In this document: positions 24,992 through 36,834 of the stretch, piece after piece
Numbering within the stretch: position 1 is the first letter of the stretch
How the letters are laid out: every line of letters starts with the position of its first letter
DNA from: Anaeramoeba flamelloides
Taxonomy: Eukaryota; Metamonada; Anaeramoebidae
NCBI GenBank assembly: GCA_027625915.1
Contig: JANTQA010000016.1
Span: 1,741,001-1,805,000 of the forward strand
Direction of reading: 5' to 3'
Length of the DNA: 64,000 nucleotides
Program-made: the position numbers and the translations under genes
The notes under the pieces: model-generated
Database searches by the model: none
What the model was told of the DNA's origin: nothing
Seen by the model: only the letters and a program-made list of their open reading frames with translations

Positions 24992-27524
24992 TTGATTCTT
25001 CTTCTTATTTGAGAAACTTAATTAAACAAAAGAAAGGAGATAAAATAGAAAAAATTAAAAAAAAAAAGAATAAAATAAGAAAAGGTGATCAAAAAATAAA
25101 TTTGAGTTTTGTTGGTTTCGAATTTGTGACTGTTGTTTTTTTGATCTTCTTTTATGATTAAATTGATTAATTGTAATTATTCTTTATTTAGTTTTTTCTG
25201 ATTTTTTTCAAAAAGGAAAACGTTTTGAGATCTGAAAGTATTTTTATTGGAAAAGAACTGTTACCTTTGATCAAACTAAATTTTGATTAAAATTTTTATT
25301 AGGATTTTTGTTCGTAATCCAGTTTTTACAATTTAAAATTTTTCGAAATAATTTATTCGTTTTGTCATCTTGACAACTCTTTATTCTTGATTATTTGTTT
25401 TTTTTTTTTTCTTATTTTGTTGATCAACTTTTTTTAAAGAAACAAGAAAAAGATTTTGTGATCAATACAAAACTAATAAATTATTCCAAAAAGCATAATT
25501 ATTATGTAGTATTGTTTCTTAAAAAGATCTTTTAAAAGCTTTTCAAAAAACAAAATATTTAATTCATAAATTTTACTTTAATGTTAAAAATTTAAGGTGA
25601 CAAATTTTTTGTTTGATAAAAACAAAAACTCTCGATGATTTTTTTTTACTGAAAAAGAAAACCACTTTTTATATGGCGGTTTACTTTTTTGCTTTCTCTT
25701 TGACAATATTGCTACTTTTGGAATTTAAAAAATAAAATCAATCTTTTGTAGTTCGAAGCCCTCAAAAATTGTATTATTATATTAATGGTGCTATAGAAAT
25801 TAATTTGTTTTTTTTTAACAAACTTTTCAATAGCTTTTAAATTTGATACCATAATAACTACATTTAGTAAATTGGAGAAAAATCTTCGAGAGGATATATC
25901 TATAACTTAGACAACTCATAAATTAAAGTATTTTTTCATTGAAGTTAAACTATATTAGTAGCCCATGGTTCAAAGGTCTCAAAAAAACACTTTTTGTGTA
26001 AAAAGTATTTAAAAGTTGATCTTTTAAATCAAAAAAGGAGCTTTTCACAAATAAAGAAAATTCAAAGGAATTTGGTAAATAGTCTACATTGCGAGATAAA
26101 TTTAAATGTTAAATTATCAATCTGACGACTCCAAAGTTGCGAAATATCTTTCTTAAATTCTTCTCTAAATGTCTTTACACATATCTGAAAAATAACTTTC
26201 TATAGAGAATAGGGTAACCATTGACAAGTATAGAAACCAAGTATGTTGTCATTGGGTGCAAAAGAAATTAGTTCTTCATGTTTAAATTTCTCAAAAAAAT
26301 CTATGATAAATATTATTGAACAATAAAAAATGATGGGATTTTTTACTAATGATCAAAAGTAAAATTTTTCATGTAAAGTTTTTTTTTTTAATTTCCTTTT
26401 CTAATCTAAAAAAGAGAAACTTAAAATAATAGTATTCTTCTATTTAATAATTCATATTTCATAAGCTTCAAAAGTAAATATTTTTATAAGTTTTTTAATT
26501 TCAAAGATTAACTCAATAATCATCAAGATAAAAAACAAAAGACCGATTAATTTTGTTTCATTTTTATAAAGCTAATTGTAAGATCAATATATTTCCAAGA
26601 TTTCAGAAATAATTTTTGAAAAAGAATCTATTGGTTACTTAATTAATTTTTTAAAACACAATCGAATATTTCAATATTAATCTCCATTTCACAACAGATT
26701 TAAAAAAGATATTTTGTAAATTTGTACTCTTAAAAATGATGTTTTGATCTTTGAATTTGTCCGAATATGCAGATTGTATTCTAAAATTCTGGGGCGTTTT
26801 TTATGAATATATAGAATAATTTTAAATTGACAAGGATCAACTTTTAATGTTACTTTACTATTCTATTTTTTAAAAAGAAATTTGCACCATAACACACTAA
26901 TATGATTTAGTAACAATAACAACAGACTTTGATCTGAGAATTCTACTTGGTAGAAGCTAATCCATTAATATTGAATTTTGCACTCAAAGTACCGAATCAA
27001 TTTAATTCGATGAAATCTAATTTGTGGTTATTTTGTAACCACTCTGTCGTTAACAAAGTAAGGATTTTGTAACATTCTTGTGATCAAAATAACCCATTTG
27101 AGAAGCGAAAAAAATGATAAGAAAAAACAGCAAAAAATGAATAAAAAGGTGAAGAAGGAGAAGAATCATTCATAACTAATAAAGATTCTTTTTGAACATT
27201 TCTATCATATAAAACTAAAAGCTTTAACAGAATATAATATTTCAATTCCATCATTTTTTTACTTTTTATTTAGGTTACACAAAGAAACATGAAAATGAGA
27301 TTTCTCTTTTTTAGATTTAGGTACCAGTTTTTTTTTTTTTTTTTAATATCTAGAATTATTCCAATGATCAAGATTTTTTAAAATTGGCAAAAGATATTAA
27401 TTTAAATAATAATCTAAATATTGACACTAAAATTTCTTTTTAACCTTATTCATCATAAGACGAAATATTAAAAAAGAGAATTTTCTTTTTTTTATTTTGT
27501 ATTGAGGAAATTATTTTCCTCTTG
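24992..27524. other. intergenic, mostly featureless AT-rich DNA
   Basis: No gene recognised. A repeat block at 26300-26540 has a second copy at 51640-51865. The remainder is A/T-rich sequence with poly-T runs. Confidence 0.5.
26300..26540 (+). repeat. dispersed repeat, copy 1 (TTACTAATGAT family)
   Basis: Blocks TTTTTTACTAATGAT, AATAATAGTATTC and TTTAATTTCAAAGATTAACT, then CAATAATCATCAA, occur in the same order and spacing at 51640-51865. Boundaries and inverted termini were not resolved. Confidence 0.6.
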
Positions 27525-28390
27525 CAGCCGTTAGATTTTTTTTAATTTTAGAAATAAACCGAAAATTTATAAATTTTCGGTTTATTTCAAAAATTATAAA
27601 AAACAGCCGTTAGCTTTTCCAGAATTTAAAAGAATTGAGTAAAATCTTAGATTATTCTCTATTCTTTTGAATTTTGGAAAAGCATAGTAAGGTTTTCTTG
27701 TTTTTTCTGTTTATTTGTTAAGTGTTCTAGGTTTTTTTTGAGTTTTTCTATTTTATTTCTGAAGTGTTCGAGGTTTTTTTACTTTATGAAATAAACCGAA
27801 AATTTATTAAAATTTTATGTTTATTTCAAAAAGTAAAAAAAACCTAACAAAAATCTATTGATTTTCTAAATAAATAGAAAACTCAAAGAAACCTAACGAA
27901 AATCGATGGATTTAACAAATAAAACAGAAAACCTCAAGAAAACCACGGTTAGGTTTTTTTTTACTTTTTGAAATAAAAAGAAGATTTAAAAATTTTTCTT
28001 TTGAATTCTAGAATTAAAAAAAACCTAGGCACTCCACGGCACTTGACGGCACTTTCCCTAATTTCTAAATTTTTGTTTAGAAATTTTAATAAAGAGTAAT
28101 ATATTTCTTTATTATTAAATAATGATATAATAAATAATGAGTAATTGTTTCAAATAATATCAAGAATATTATTCTTTAATTCCTTATTATTTTTGTTTAT
28201 TTGAATTAATTCCTTAATCCAAAATTTTCAATTTTTCCATCAAATGGGCGTCGTTATTTTTTTTTTTAATTTAAGAAATTAACAGATAATTTATAAAATT
28301 TCCTGTTTATTTCAAAAATTAGTAAAAAAACACCATTATCTTTTCCATAATTCAAAAGAATTGAGTAAAATCTTTTATTTTTCAAGTAAA
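27525..28390 (-). mobile_element. LINE-like 3' end with foldback tail, copy 2
   Basis: Inverted copy of 19130-20045. The degraded frame encoding WIKELIQINKNNKELKNNIL lies at 28060-28220 on the minus strand. The foldback (27690-27960, centre about 27805) follows it, and the short hairpin (28335-28385) precedes it. Both copies have a stop at the same point after NNILDII. A perfect 38-bp palindrome sits at 27551-27588. Confidence 0.5.
27551..27588. repeat. perfect 38-bp palindrome
   Basis: GAAATAAACCGAAAATTTA is followed directly by its exact reverse complement, with no spacer. Diverged versions occur at 19858-19900, 27788-27830, 27967-28010 and 28291-28330. Confidence 0.9.
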
Positions 28391-29049
28391 ACTAATTTTA
28401 TGTGCCTTTAAGGTATTGTAATATATTACATTCGTCTTGAAAAAAATATTTACAAGTTAATGAAAATAAAAAAAAAACAAAAACATTGTAATAATTTATT
28501 TTTTGAGGTTTTTTATGAAAATTTATAAAACAATTTACCTCAAAAACAAAAGGCCTATAAGACAGTAACTTTGAATAAAATTAATGAACCAAATATAATC
28601 CAAATTAAGGCATTTTCATTTGATATTTTTTTTTTTTAAGATATTTAATATTCTTACAACCCAATTTTTATACATATATTTGTAATTTTTTATTATATTT
28701 TAGCTTTTCATAAAGAAATGTGTGTTAACGATGGTGCAACTGTAAAAAATTCTACCAGATCTCTGATCTATTTCAAAGATTTTATTTTTAAAATGTAAAT
28801 TTCTTTGTGTAAAAAATAATGGTTAAATACCGTTTTCCAGCTCCAATTTACTATTAATAATATTTTTATCCTTTAAAATTCAAAACTATTAAAAAAGTTT
28901 TCAAAAAATATATAAAAAAAAAATAATAAATACCTTTCTTGGGTTACTTCAAATTTTAGGATTTCCAAACCCTTTTTTTTTTCAATTAAAATTCTTGTAT
29001 AAACTCTTTTGATCAAAAAAATCGATTATATAAACTTTTTTAATAGAAT

Positions 29050-30110
29050 GAAATTCAAATTTCTATATAAACTCAATTCCAAAAAATGGGACATAAAAAA
29101 AAAATTACATTAATAAAAATATACTCCAAAATACACAACACTTAAACATTAAAATAATAAAAGACCCGAAAATATTTAATTAATAATATTTATATATTTT
29201 ATAGTAAATTGAAAATTCAATTCGAAAAATAAAAAAGAAAAAATAAAAAAAAGTGTGCCCCTATTTTTGGAACACGGTTACCAAAAAATCCATTTTTATT
29301 GAAAGAAAAATTAATAAAAACTATTATTAGATTCAGCTTGTCTTTTGATAACTAAATCTATCCTTTTAAATATAGAGTTTACTAATTATCTTAGGTTTCC
29401 CAACTCAAAGTATTTCATACATTAGTGAAAATTTTAAAAATTCTTCTTCGTTTTTTGGTTACAATTTTTCAGTTTAGTATCCCTAAATTCCCAATTGGAT
29501 TTAAATCTTGTGGAATTGGGGGTCAAGGGTCCAGAACATTACATCCCCGATTTAAGTAAGTTTGGGTTTTTTTTTGAGGTATGTGGACAAGCTCCATCCT
29601 TTTGGAAAATCCATTTCAACTCAATATATTCTGAATTAGTGAGTTGAATTTCCTTTGATTTTTTTGATAATATCATAAATAATACATTCAGTATTCACAC
29701 TTCCATTAATAATAATAAGGTCTGTTTGTAGGCAATGTGTTCTAGCACACCATATCATGATTTTTTTTCAAAAAAAATTTTTTCTCGATAAAAAAAGAAT
29801 CTTTTTTCTTTTTGAGAGAGAAAAAAAATTTTTTTTTTGTGATCAGAATGAAAACTTTTAAATTTCATTTTAAAGTGATTTTGAGATTTTCGAAAAGTTT
29901 TGAAAAAAAAAGAATCCAAAAAAAATCAAAAAAATTATTGAAAATCAAAAATCAAAAAATAATGAAAAAAAAATGATAAATAATTAACTTTAAAATTATT
30001 TACATTGATTGTTAATATCTAATGTTTCTATTTAAGAGTCAAATATCACTTTTCTTGGAATTAAATTGATTTTGAAGGTGTGCCCCAATTTTTGGAATTG
30101 AGTTTTCACT
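29050..30110 (-). mobile_element. degraded Tc1/mariner-type transposon region
   Basis: Transposase remnants on the minus strand (29480-29760) carry the recognisable Tc1 blocks LIIINGSVN, WIFQKDGACPHTS (second catalytic Asp, GAPCHTA-like) and, one frame over, NVLD..PPIPQDLNPIGNLG (the DLNPIE block with the catalytic Glu position read as Gly). Frames change between blocks and the N-terminal part is missing, so it is dead. Terminal-type motifs GTGTGCCCCTATTTTTGGAA (29253) and GTGTGCCCCAATTTTTGGAA (30078) lie in the same orientation, and one is inverted at 29071-29093, suggesting overlapping or rearranged copies. Confidence 0.75.
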
Positions 30111-30348
30111 TGTAATTCAATTCGAAATAAATATTTTTTCAATACGCTTTTCTAAAATAAATTCGAATTGTTTCTGTCTATTATCTTTTATATATATTTT
30201 TTTTCTTTAGTTTCTTTGACAAACATTTCTCATTCATTTTTTAATATTCAAATAAGAACTAAAATTATTTTTGGTTTTTTTTGCAAAAATTTATTATAAA
30301 TAAAAAATACAAAAAATGTTATCAAGGGTATATATTGAGCATTAAGGA

Positions 30349-30853
30349 TTATTCGAATTTTATGGTTAGTGAATACTATTTTTCGACCTAGTAACACATT
30401 TATTGACTTAAAAGAAACATGATCTCAGGGATCTTGCTAACTTGAAAAATCTAAGTTTTTTTTTGCAAAATTTTGAGTTGGGCAAAAATAAATTTCCCGT
30501 CATCAAATCCATATTATTCTCAACAAATTTTGAAGAAAAAAATTTCATAAGGAAAATGTCACTCCACTTTCTTTTCAAGTATGTTAGAGTGTAGCGATAG
30601 AGTATAAATATACTTGAAAAGAAAGTGGAGTGGCATTTTCCTAATATCAAAAAAAAATAGCTTTTTAGTTTTACCTAATTTTGTTGAGTGGATTCAAGAA
30701 GTTTTTGTATCAAAAAATGATTAACAAGCAAAATCTAAAAAATCCAAAAATTGCAATATTTTGACTTTTCCTCAATTCATTGTCTTTTAAAGCTTTTTTT
30801 CTGTTTATAGTATTTTATTTCAACCCTCACTAAGCATAAAATTCGAATAGTCA
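30349..30853. mobile_element. MITE with internal 33-bp near-perfect hairpin
   Basis: Terminal inverted repeat ATTATTCGAATTTTATGGTT (30349) matches GCATAAAATTCGAATAGTCA (to 30853). Inside, 30550-30582 and 30609-30641 form a hairpin with one mismatch in 33 bp and a 26-nt loop. Confidence 0.75.
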
Positions 30854-31001
30854 CTATGAAAGTAAGAAAGAAAGAAAAAAAATATTAAAAAATAAAAAAA
30901 AAAAAAAAAGATTAAAAAGGAGCTAATAAAATATGGGTTATTGTTTGAGTAATTAAGAAATTTTTAAAACAAGAAATTCAAAAAAAGAATTCAAAAATTC
31001 A

Positions 31002-32943
31002 TCAATTTTTCGTAAACAATCTCTTAATTTTATTTAATTCCAAATTTATATTAGAATTTTGGCTTAATTGATAATATTCTTGTGCGTCTTCTAATTCTTC
31101 ATAGATTAATTCTGGATCATGGTCAGCCGTCAGTTCAATTTTGTCTGTGTAGAAATATTTGATCAAAATCTCCAAGCTCTCAATTGATTTACCGGAATAA
31201 TCCCTGACGGTGTTTGATGATTGCTCTTGATTTACATTTTCAAACATGTCTCGAAACAATCCAGATCTCGCGCACAATATCAATTTGTGCACTGGAATTT
31301 TCTCGTATTCTTCGTCTTCGTCTTCTTCTTCATCATCGTCATTGTCCTCGTCGTAGTCAACATCGTCTTTCACCAAAATATCAAAATCTGTCGAGTCTTC
31401 ATCTTGAAACAAATTGAATATGTCTTGCTCAAAATTATTTTTCGGGGGGAAGGGTATCTTTAATAAACTGAAAATTTCCTTGAGCCTCTCAAATTGTTGC
31501 GCCTGGTCAGAATAAACCCATTTTAAAAAAATATTAGCATCTTCTTTATTAAGAGAATGTTCAATAAAAATTTTTTGGATGGCCTCCATTTTTAAGTGTG
31601 TTCTTAGCTCAACGATTAATTTGTGGCATTCCCTTTCGTATCCTGAAGCACCAATTTTTGTGTCGCAATATAAATTTTTTTCAAGTAATGTATTAAAGTC
31701 AAAAGATACATTATTTTGGATGTTGGTATAAAGAAAAATCGACATCCCGCCGCAGGCTATATTGAATTGGCTTGCTTGATAAAACTTTGGAATCTTTATT
31801 AGCTTTGGAGTTTTCCAATTTTCGAAATTCTGATATTGATCAGTTGGGAGGTTCTCGCTCTGAAAGCCCCATCCATACAATTCGTTCTGTGAGGTTAAGG
31901 CAAGGGTAAGTGATTTCCCACCAAGCACTTTGATGACTGGCTTGCTTTTGAGTGCACGGATCTCTGTAAAGATTTCTTTTAAAACACCATGCCCGTTTTG
32001 TTCTTTATGGCCTGTGCTATAGGTCTTGAAATCCCTGGTCACGAGCACACTGTGGGATTGGCACGAGCAGAGCTCCAAAATGTTGGAAGCTTCCCAACCA
32101 CTGATTTGAATCGCTTTGTTCGTGCTTTTGTTATTACCCGTACCTAATTTCGAATTCGAGTTTGGGCCACTTCCCCATAATCGATTGTCCGTCGTAGTAT
32201 AAAACACAACTAAAGAATAAACACCTGGAAAGACACGTTCAACATTGTCACAAAGAAAAATTGGAAGGTTTGAATCCTTCGCTGTTCCATTTCCGAATCT
32301 TCCTTTTTTTTTGTTTTTTTTTTTCAAAATGTTTATTAGTTCAGCGTAAAAGAAGAAAAAAAGTCAGAAAAAATTTCAAGTAACAACAAGAAGAGAAAAA
32401 AGAAAAAAGAAAAAAGAAGAAATTTATTTTGGTTTTCAAACCATCCGAGTTGTATCCAGAACCATATAGTTTACCACCTTTGCAGAGATAGAAATGTGTT
32501 ATGCAGCACATGCTAATTTCTTCAACAAACAAATTGTTTTCTTCAAAAAAGGTCACAAGAACAGGCTCCCACTTTTTGGGAGTTACCTTGAGTGGTATTT
32601 GGCAATACGAATTCGAAATACCTAAGCTATATACTTTTCCTGAATGTGTTAAGATCTGGTATGTTTGGTACCCACCTTGAATGTCTTTAATTGTTTGATC
32701 TTCCAGAAAGAATGTGTCGATCTCGACTTTGTTATTCTCGAAACGATACGACATCAGTTGGTTGGTACCGATCCATACCAATAAATTGGATTTATCCGAA
32801 GAATCACATGCAATTTTTTTGATTCTTTGTCGATGTTTAACTTTTGTTAAAGAATACCAATTTGGTTCTAATGATTGCTTTTCATCTGAAAATTGTTTGT
32901 AGTATTTACTTTGACAATAAATGGGATTTAAAAGGTCTTCCAT
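31002..32943 (-). CDS. RCC1-repeat / BTB-domain protein, 2 exons
   Basis: Exons 32943-32442 and 32302-31002 give 600 aa. The start is the ATG of MEDLLNPIYC. The 139-nt intron (donor GTTTGA, acceptor AAAAG, phase 1) restores YNSDGRFGNGTA, a typical RCC1 blade junction. The N-terminal two thirds is a degenerate RCC1 propeller (GGKLYGSGYN, NRLWGSGPNSNSKLG, NELYGWGF). It is followed by a weak BTB-like unit (LYCDTKIG...ECHKLIV) and a clear second BTB fold (DFDILVKDD...IPVHKLILCARSGLFRDMF...LEILIKYFYTD). An acidic D/E-rich loop interrupts the second BTB domain. RCC1-BTB proteins often act as E3-ligase adaptors or in trafficking; the specific role here is unknown. Confidence 0.87.
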
Positions 32944-33099
32944 GTTGTGAAAATTATTACAAAATATTTAAGAAAAAATGATGTGTATTCCATTAACATT
33001 TTTGGTTCAGTTTTCTATTGTTTGGTAACTAGTTGTTATTTTTGTTAAGAGACTAACACTTGGGTGGATTTCTTCTCTTTAGTGAGTTGATCATTAAAG

Positions 33100-33581
33100 T
33101 ACTGTCGTCAAAATAAAGTATACAAAAAAAAATGAATCTGTGTTTCAAAATAAAAAACGTGTTTTTTTGTTATAAAGACCTATACATCAACAGATCAAGA
33201 AACCAATAATAAACCCTAATTAAATAAGATACAGGGTTCTTAAAGTTCTATTATTTAAAATAAAATTCAGAAAATGAAGGATCAAATTGGTAAAAATAGA
33301 TCTCAAAAAATAGAGTTAATTTTTGTTTGAAATTTCTGACAATCAAAAAAACAAAAAACAATTCAAAAAAATTGAGAATATTATGGAAAATTTTCAACTA
33401 TTTGTATTCATTATTTAAATTTTACTGAAAATAACCAGACCTTTACTGGAGAGATTTATTTGAACTTTGGTATTCTATTTTGTAGTCTATTGTATGTTGA
33501 CTTTTACAAGAAAAAAAAGCATGGACTAATATTTTGAAACACAGATTATAGTTGTTATGTACGAATTATTTTGATCACTGT
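33100..33581. mobile_element. MITE just upstream of the RCC1-BTB gene
   Basis: TACTGTCGTCAAAATAA (33100) faces TTATTTTGATCACTGTA (to 33581). The second internal pair is AATCTGTGTTTCAAAATA (33135) and TATTTTGAAACACAGATT (33528). About 480 bp, non-coding, starting 157 bp upstream of the ATG at 32943. Confidence 0.7.
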
Positions 33582-34373
33582 AGGAACTGTTTTTTTCAGC
33601 CAAATAAAGTTTTTCTCTCAATTTTAACTTTTTAGTGTTACTTCATTAAGTAATAATTTATCAGATCTATTTACTATTCCAAAACTTAATCAAGATTTAA
33701 CGAGGTGTGCTGTTATAACTGTTGTTGTTGATGTAGAGTTTTGGAGATTATTTTTTATTGTTTCTCTTTGAAAATTTCGTTTCTTTGGATTTTTTTATTT
33801 GTCAAAAATTATTGTTGATTTTTAAACAGTTTTTAATAATAGAAAATTAAATTGAAAAATTGAATTTTAATTTTATAAAATCCACAAAATGATTTCTACC
33901 GATATGAAAATGACACTATAAAAAAGAATTATTTCAGATATCTAAGAATAAAAATTAAAGAATATTTTTTGAGATAGGTGAATGGAATAATTTTTTATGG
34001 GTTTATTGGGTATGAATCCCTAGATTCTTTTGAACTATTAGAGAATCTAGATATATTATTTAATGTATAATTTCGTTTTTTTTTTTTTTTTTGAATTCTA
34101 ATATTTATTTTTATTTGTATCTTTTTTTTTCAAAAAATGAAATAAATTCTTCTTGGTATGTGAATACATCATTACTTATGAAAACATCTCTGAATACATT
34201 TTTTTGTAATTTGATTTTATTTGTGATATCTATATTTTTCTATAAATCTATTATCAAGGTTATTTCCTACTCTTTCGAAATATTTTTTGTCTTTTCTTTG
34301 AATTTTTATTCAAAAGTCGTATTTGTTAGTTTTCCCCTGAATTTTATATTTTTCTAGAGATCATCCAAAGAAG

Positions 34374-35590
34374 TTTTGATGATAACACATATTATCCTGA
34401 TATTAACAATTAAATTATATAATATTAAAAATAATGATTATTCCTACTTTATCACAAAATCATAAAAGTGTGATATTCCACATTATCTAAATAAAAAAAG
34501 AATCGCGAAAAAATTAAAAATTATTTTTATGAAATAACCTTTAAAAAAATGTCTTGACTTTTAGAACGCCTTGAGACTCTTTCAACGACTTCCCCTAATA
34601 AATTTTTGAACGTGTTTTATAAGGGTTGTGAACTGTCTTCTATAGTTTGAAAGTTTTGAAAGACATAAAAGTTTTATAAACAGAATGAGTTTGGTTTGTA
34701 GTAAAATAATTTTTTTCTTTACATTTTTTTTTTACAAAATATAAAATCTCAAACGAATTTTATGATCAAACTATAGTCACCTATTTTAAATCAATATAAT
34801 TTTATATAAAATAGATATTTTTTTAAAATGGTGTTATTACCTTCACAATTTTTAATAACCAAAAAAGAATAAAGAATAATTTTCCTTCTTATTGGTGATC
34901 GATCAAAAAAACTTTAAAAATCTAAGCACGAGTCGTTTTTTCTGTCCAATGCAAAGATATTCAAAAAGAATAAGAATTGGATCATAAATGTCCAGACAAT
35001 CTTAATAATTGGTGATAAAGTGGCTAGGTTGTTATGAAAGCTTTTGAATTGTTCGAATATCCCTTTCAGCTTTCATAGAATAGTGTAAATGTTTTCACCC
35101 ACGAGTACATTCTTAAAAGAATGAGTGAAGGGTTGGTAGTTTTAGAAGCTCTTTTTATTCAATTTAATATACAACGAGCAGTATTGATTGAGGGAATATT
35201 TATTTATTATTTGTTATTACTGTTGTTGATCTAAAAGGATCTTTAGGATGTCAACCAAATCAAAAGACAAGACAATTCAACTTTTGGATCTGATCCTTGA
35301 TTGAATCAAGTATTTTTTTTGTTATTTTTTCAAAGAATAACTTTTAATCACCCAATCTGTTTTTTGATCAAATAAAATTTCATTGTAAAAATATTACTCA
35401 TTTAACCCAAAATAAATCAACTATTATTGTACAGTTGTTTTTAAAATAATTATTGTGATTTTTATAGATTACCATTTTTGGTTATATTATCCCTTAATAT
35501 TGAATATCATAATTTTCTAAAATAAAATGATCTGATAAAAATAATCACGATTTTTGAACCTTTATTGTGACTTAAGTAAAGATATCAACC
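34374..35590 (-). mobile_element. TCGCGA-family non-autonomous element, copy 3 (inverted)
   Basis: Starts TTTTGATGATAACACATATT and is the reverse complement of 46611-47827 throughout, for example the CTTGACTTTT..GCCTTGAGACT block, TTCAAAGAATAACTT and the ATCAAGTAT block. It ends near GACTTAAGTAAAGATATCA. The length (1,217 bp) equals that of copy 2. No reading frame of note. Confidence 0.75.
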
Positions 35591-35793
35591 CTCTAATGTT
35601 TATAATCGAGATTTTTTTTATAGTTTTTTGAACCATTGGGTATTCAATACCATTTGCCTTTGGTTTCAATTGACTTTAATTTTATTTGAATCTATGATAA
35701 AAGTATTCCATTTTAGGACATTGACCAAAAATAGGGTTGCGTTACTAATTTAAAAATCTGAATTCACTTGGAAATTGCTTATTTTCAAACGAA

Positions 35794-36285
35794 TGTCCGA
35801 AATAAATTCTATAGTCACACTAACGTCACAAATACTATTATTTGATTTTGGTAAGGTATTTTACAATTATTGACCAACAAATATAATATATTATTTGGAA
35901 TACAAATAGTATTTTTTGGTTTTTATTATTGGATCTATTGTCAATATACTCCTTACCATAAAGTATTAATTATGAGTAGTATTTGATTTATTATAAAATA
36001 TTTCAAACTTGAAAATTTCCAAGTACAAAATTATGTATAATTAACCTAAATTAAAAACTAATTAGAGAAGTATCTTCTTAGGAATATAACTGGACGGAAT
36101 TAGTATGTGCTTTTTTAAAGGAGAATACATTATAAAATCAATAAGAAAAAATCCCCATAAATACTATTTTTTTTTTTCAAAACCATATTATTTCAATTCC
36201 TTAATACATGGTTGTAAAATACCTTACCAAAATAAAATAATAGTATTTGTGACGTAAGTGTGTCTTTTGAATTTATTTGGTCCCT
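35794..36285. mobile_element. MITE with about 70-bp terminal inverted repeats
   Basis: The left arm contains GTCACAAATACTATTATTTG and GGTAAGGTATTTTACAA; both recur inverted at 36212-36265. The outer parts also pair (GTCCGAAATAAATTC with GAATTTATTTGG). 492 bp, non-coding. Confidence 0.8.
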
Positions 36286-36834
36286 ACATCCTTAAATTCT
36301 TTTTTTTTTTTTTCAAAAACCTATTTCCAGGAACTGGGTGCTGTTAATCTGAAATTCATAATTAGGAGAATTTTTTTTATCTAAAAAAGATACCACCTCT
36401 TCCAAATTTCGAACTTATTTGAGGAACCTTAAAAAAAGTTCTTTATTTAGCAAACTTTTCCAAAATGACATTTTCATTTTTCTTTCATTCAAAAAATTTA
36501 TAATTAAAGCTTGTTCTTTTATATATATTTTTTCTTATGAGTGGATCTGGTTTTGGGGTATGTTTTCATTCTTAAATTTTTTTTTTAGACTTCTTAAATC
36601 TGTAATTCACGGACCCTCTTTTCACATTTCCTTGTAATCCCTCCTAACAAATAAAAAACAAATCTTAAATAAATCCAATACTGCAATTCTCAATCAAATT
36701 TCAATGACTTCAACCCAATTCCTTCCACTTCTTTCAAACCATAAAAGTTTTCAATTGAAGAAGGAAACCGAGAGGATCACAATTTTTATGGTGACACTTC
36801 TTCAGATACTTCGAGTGACGATGATGATTTTGAA

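Noticed and set aside
34091-34357. Phe/Tyr-rich + strand frame
   Set aside because: Begins at a poly-T run in intergenic AT-rich sequence with no conserved motif.
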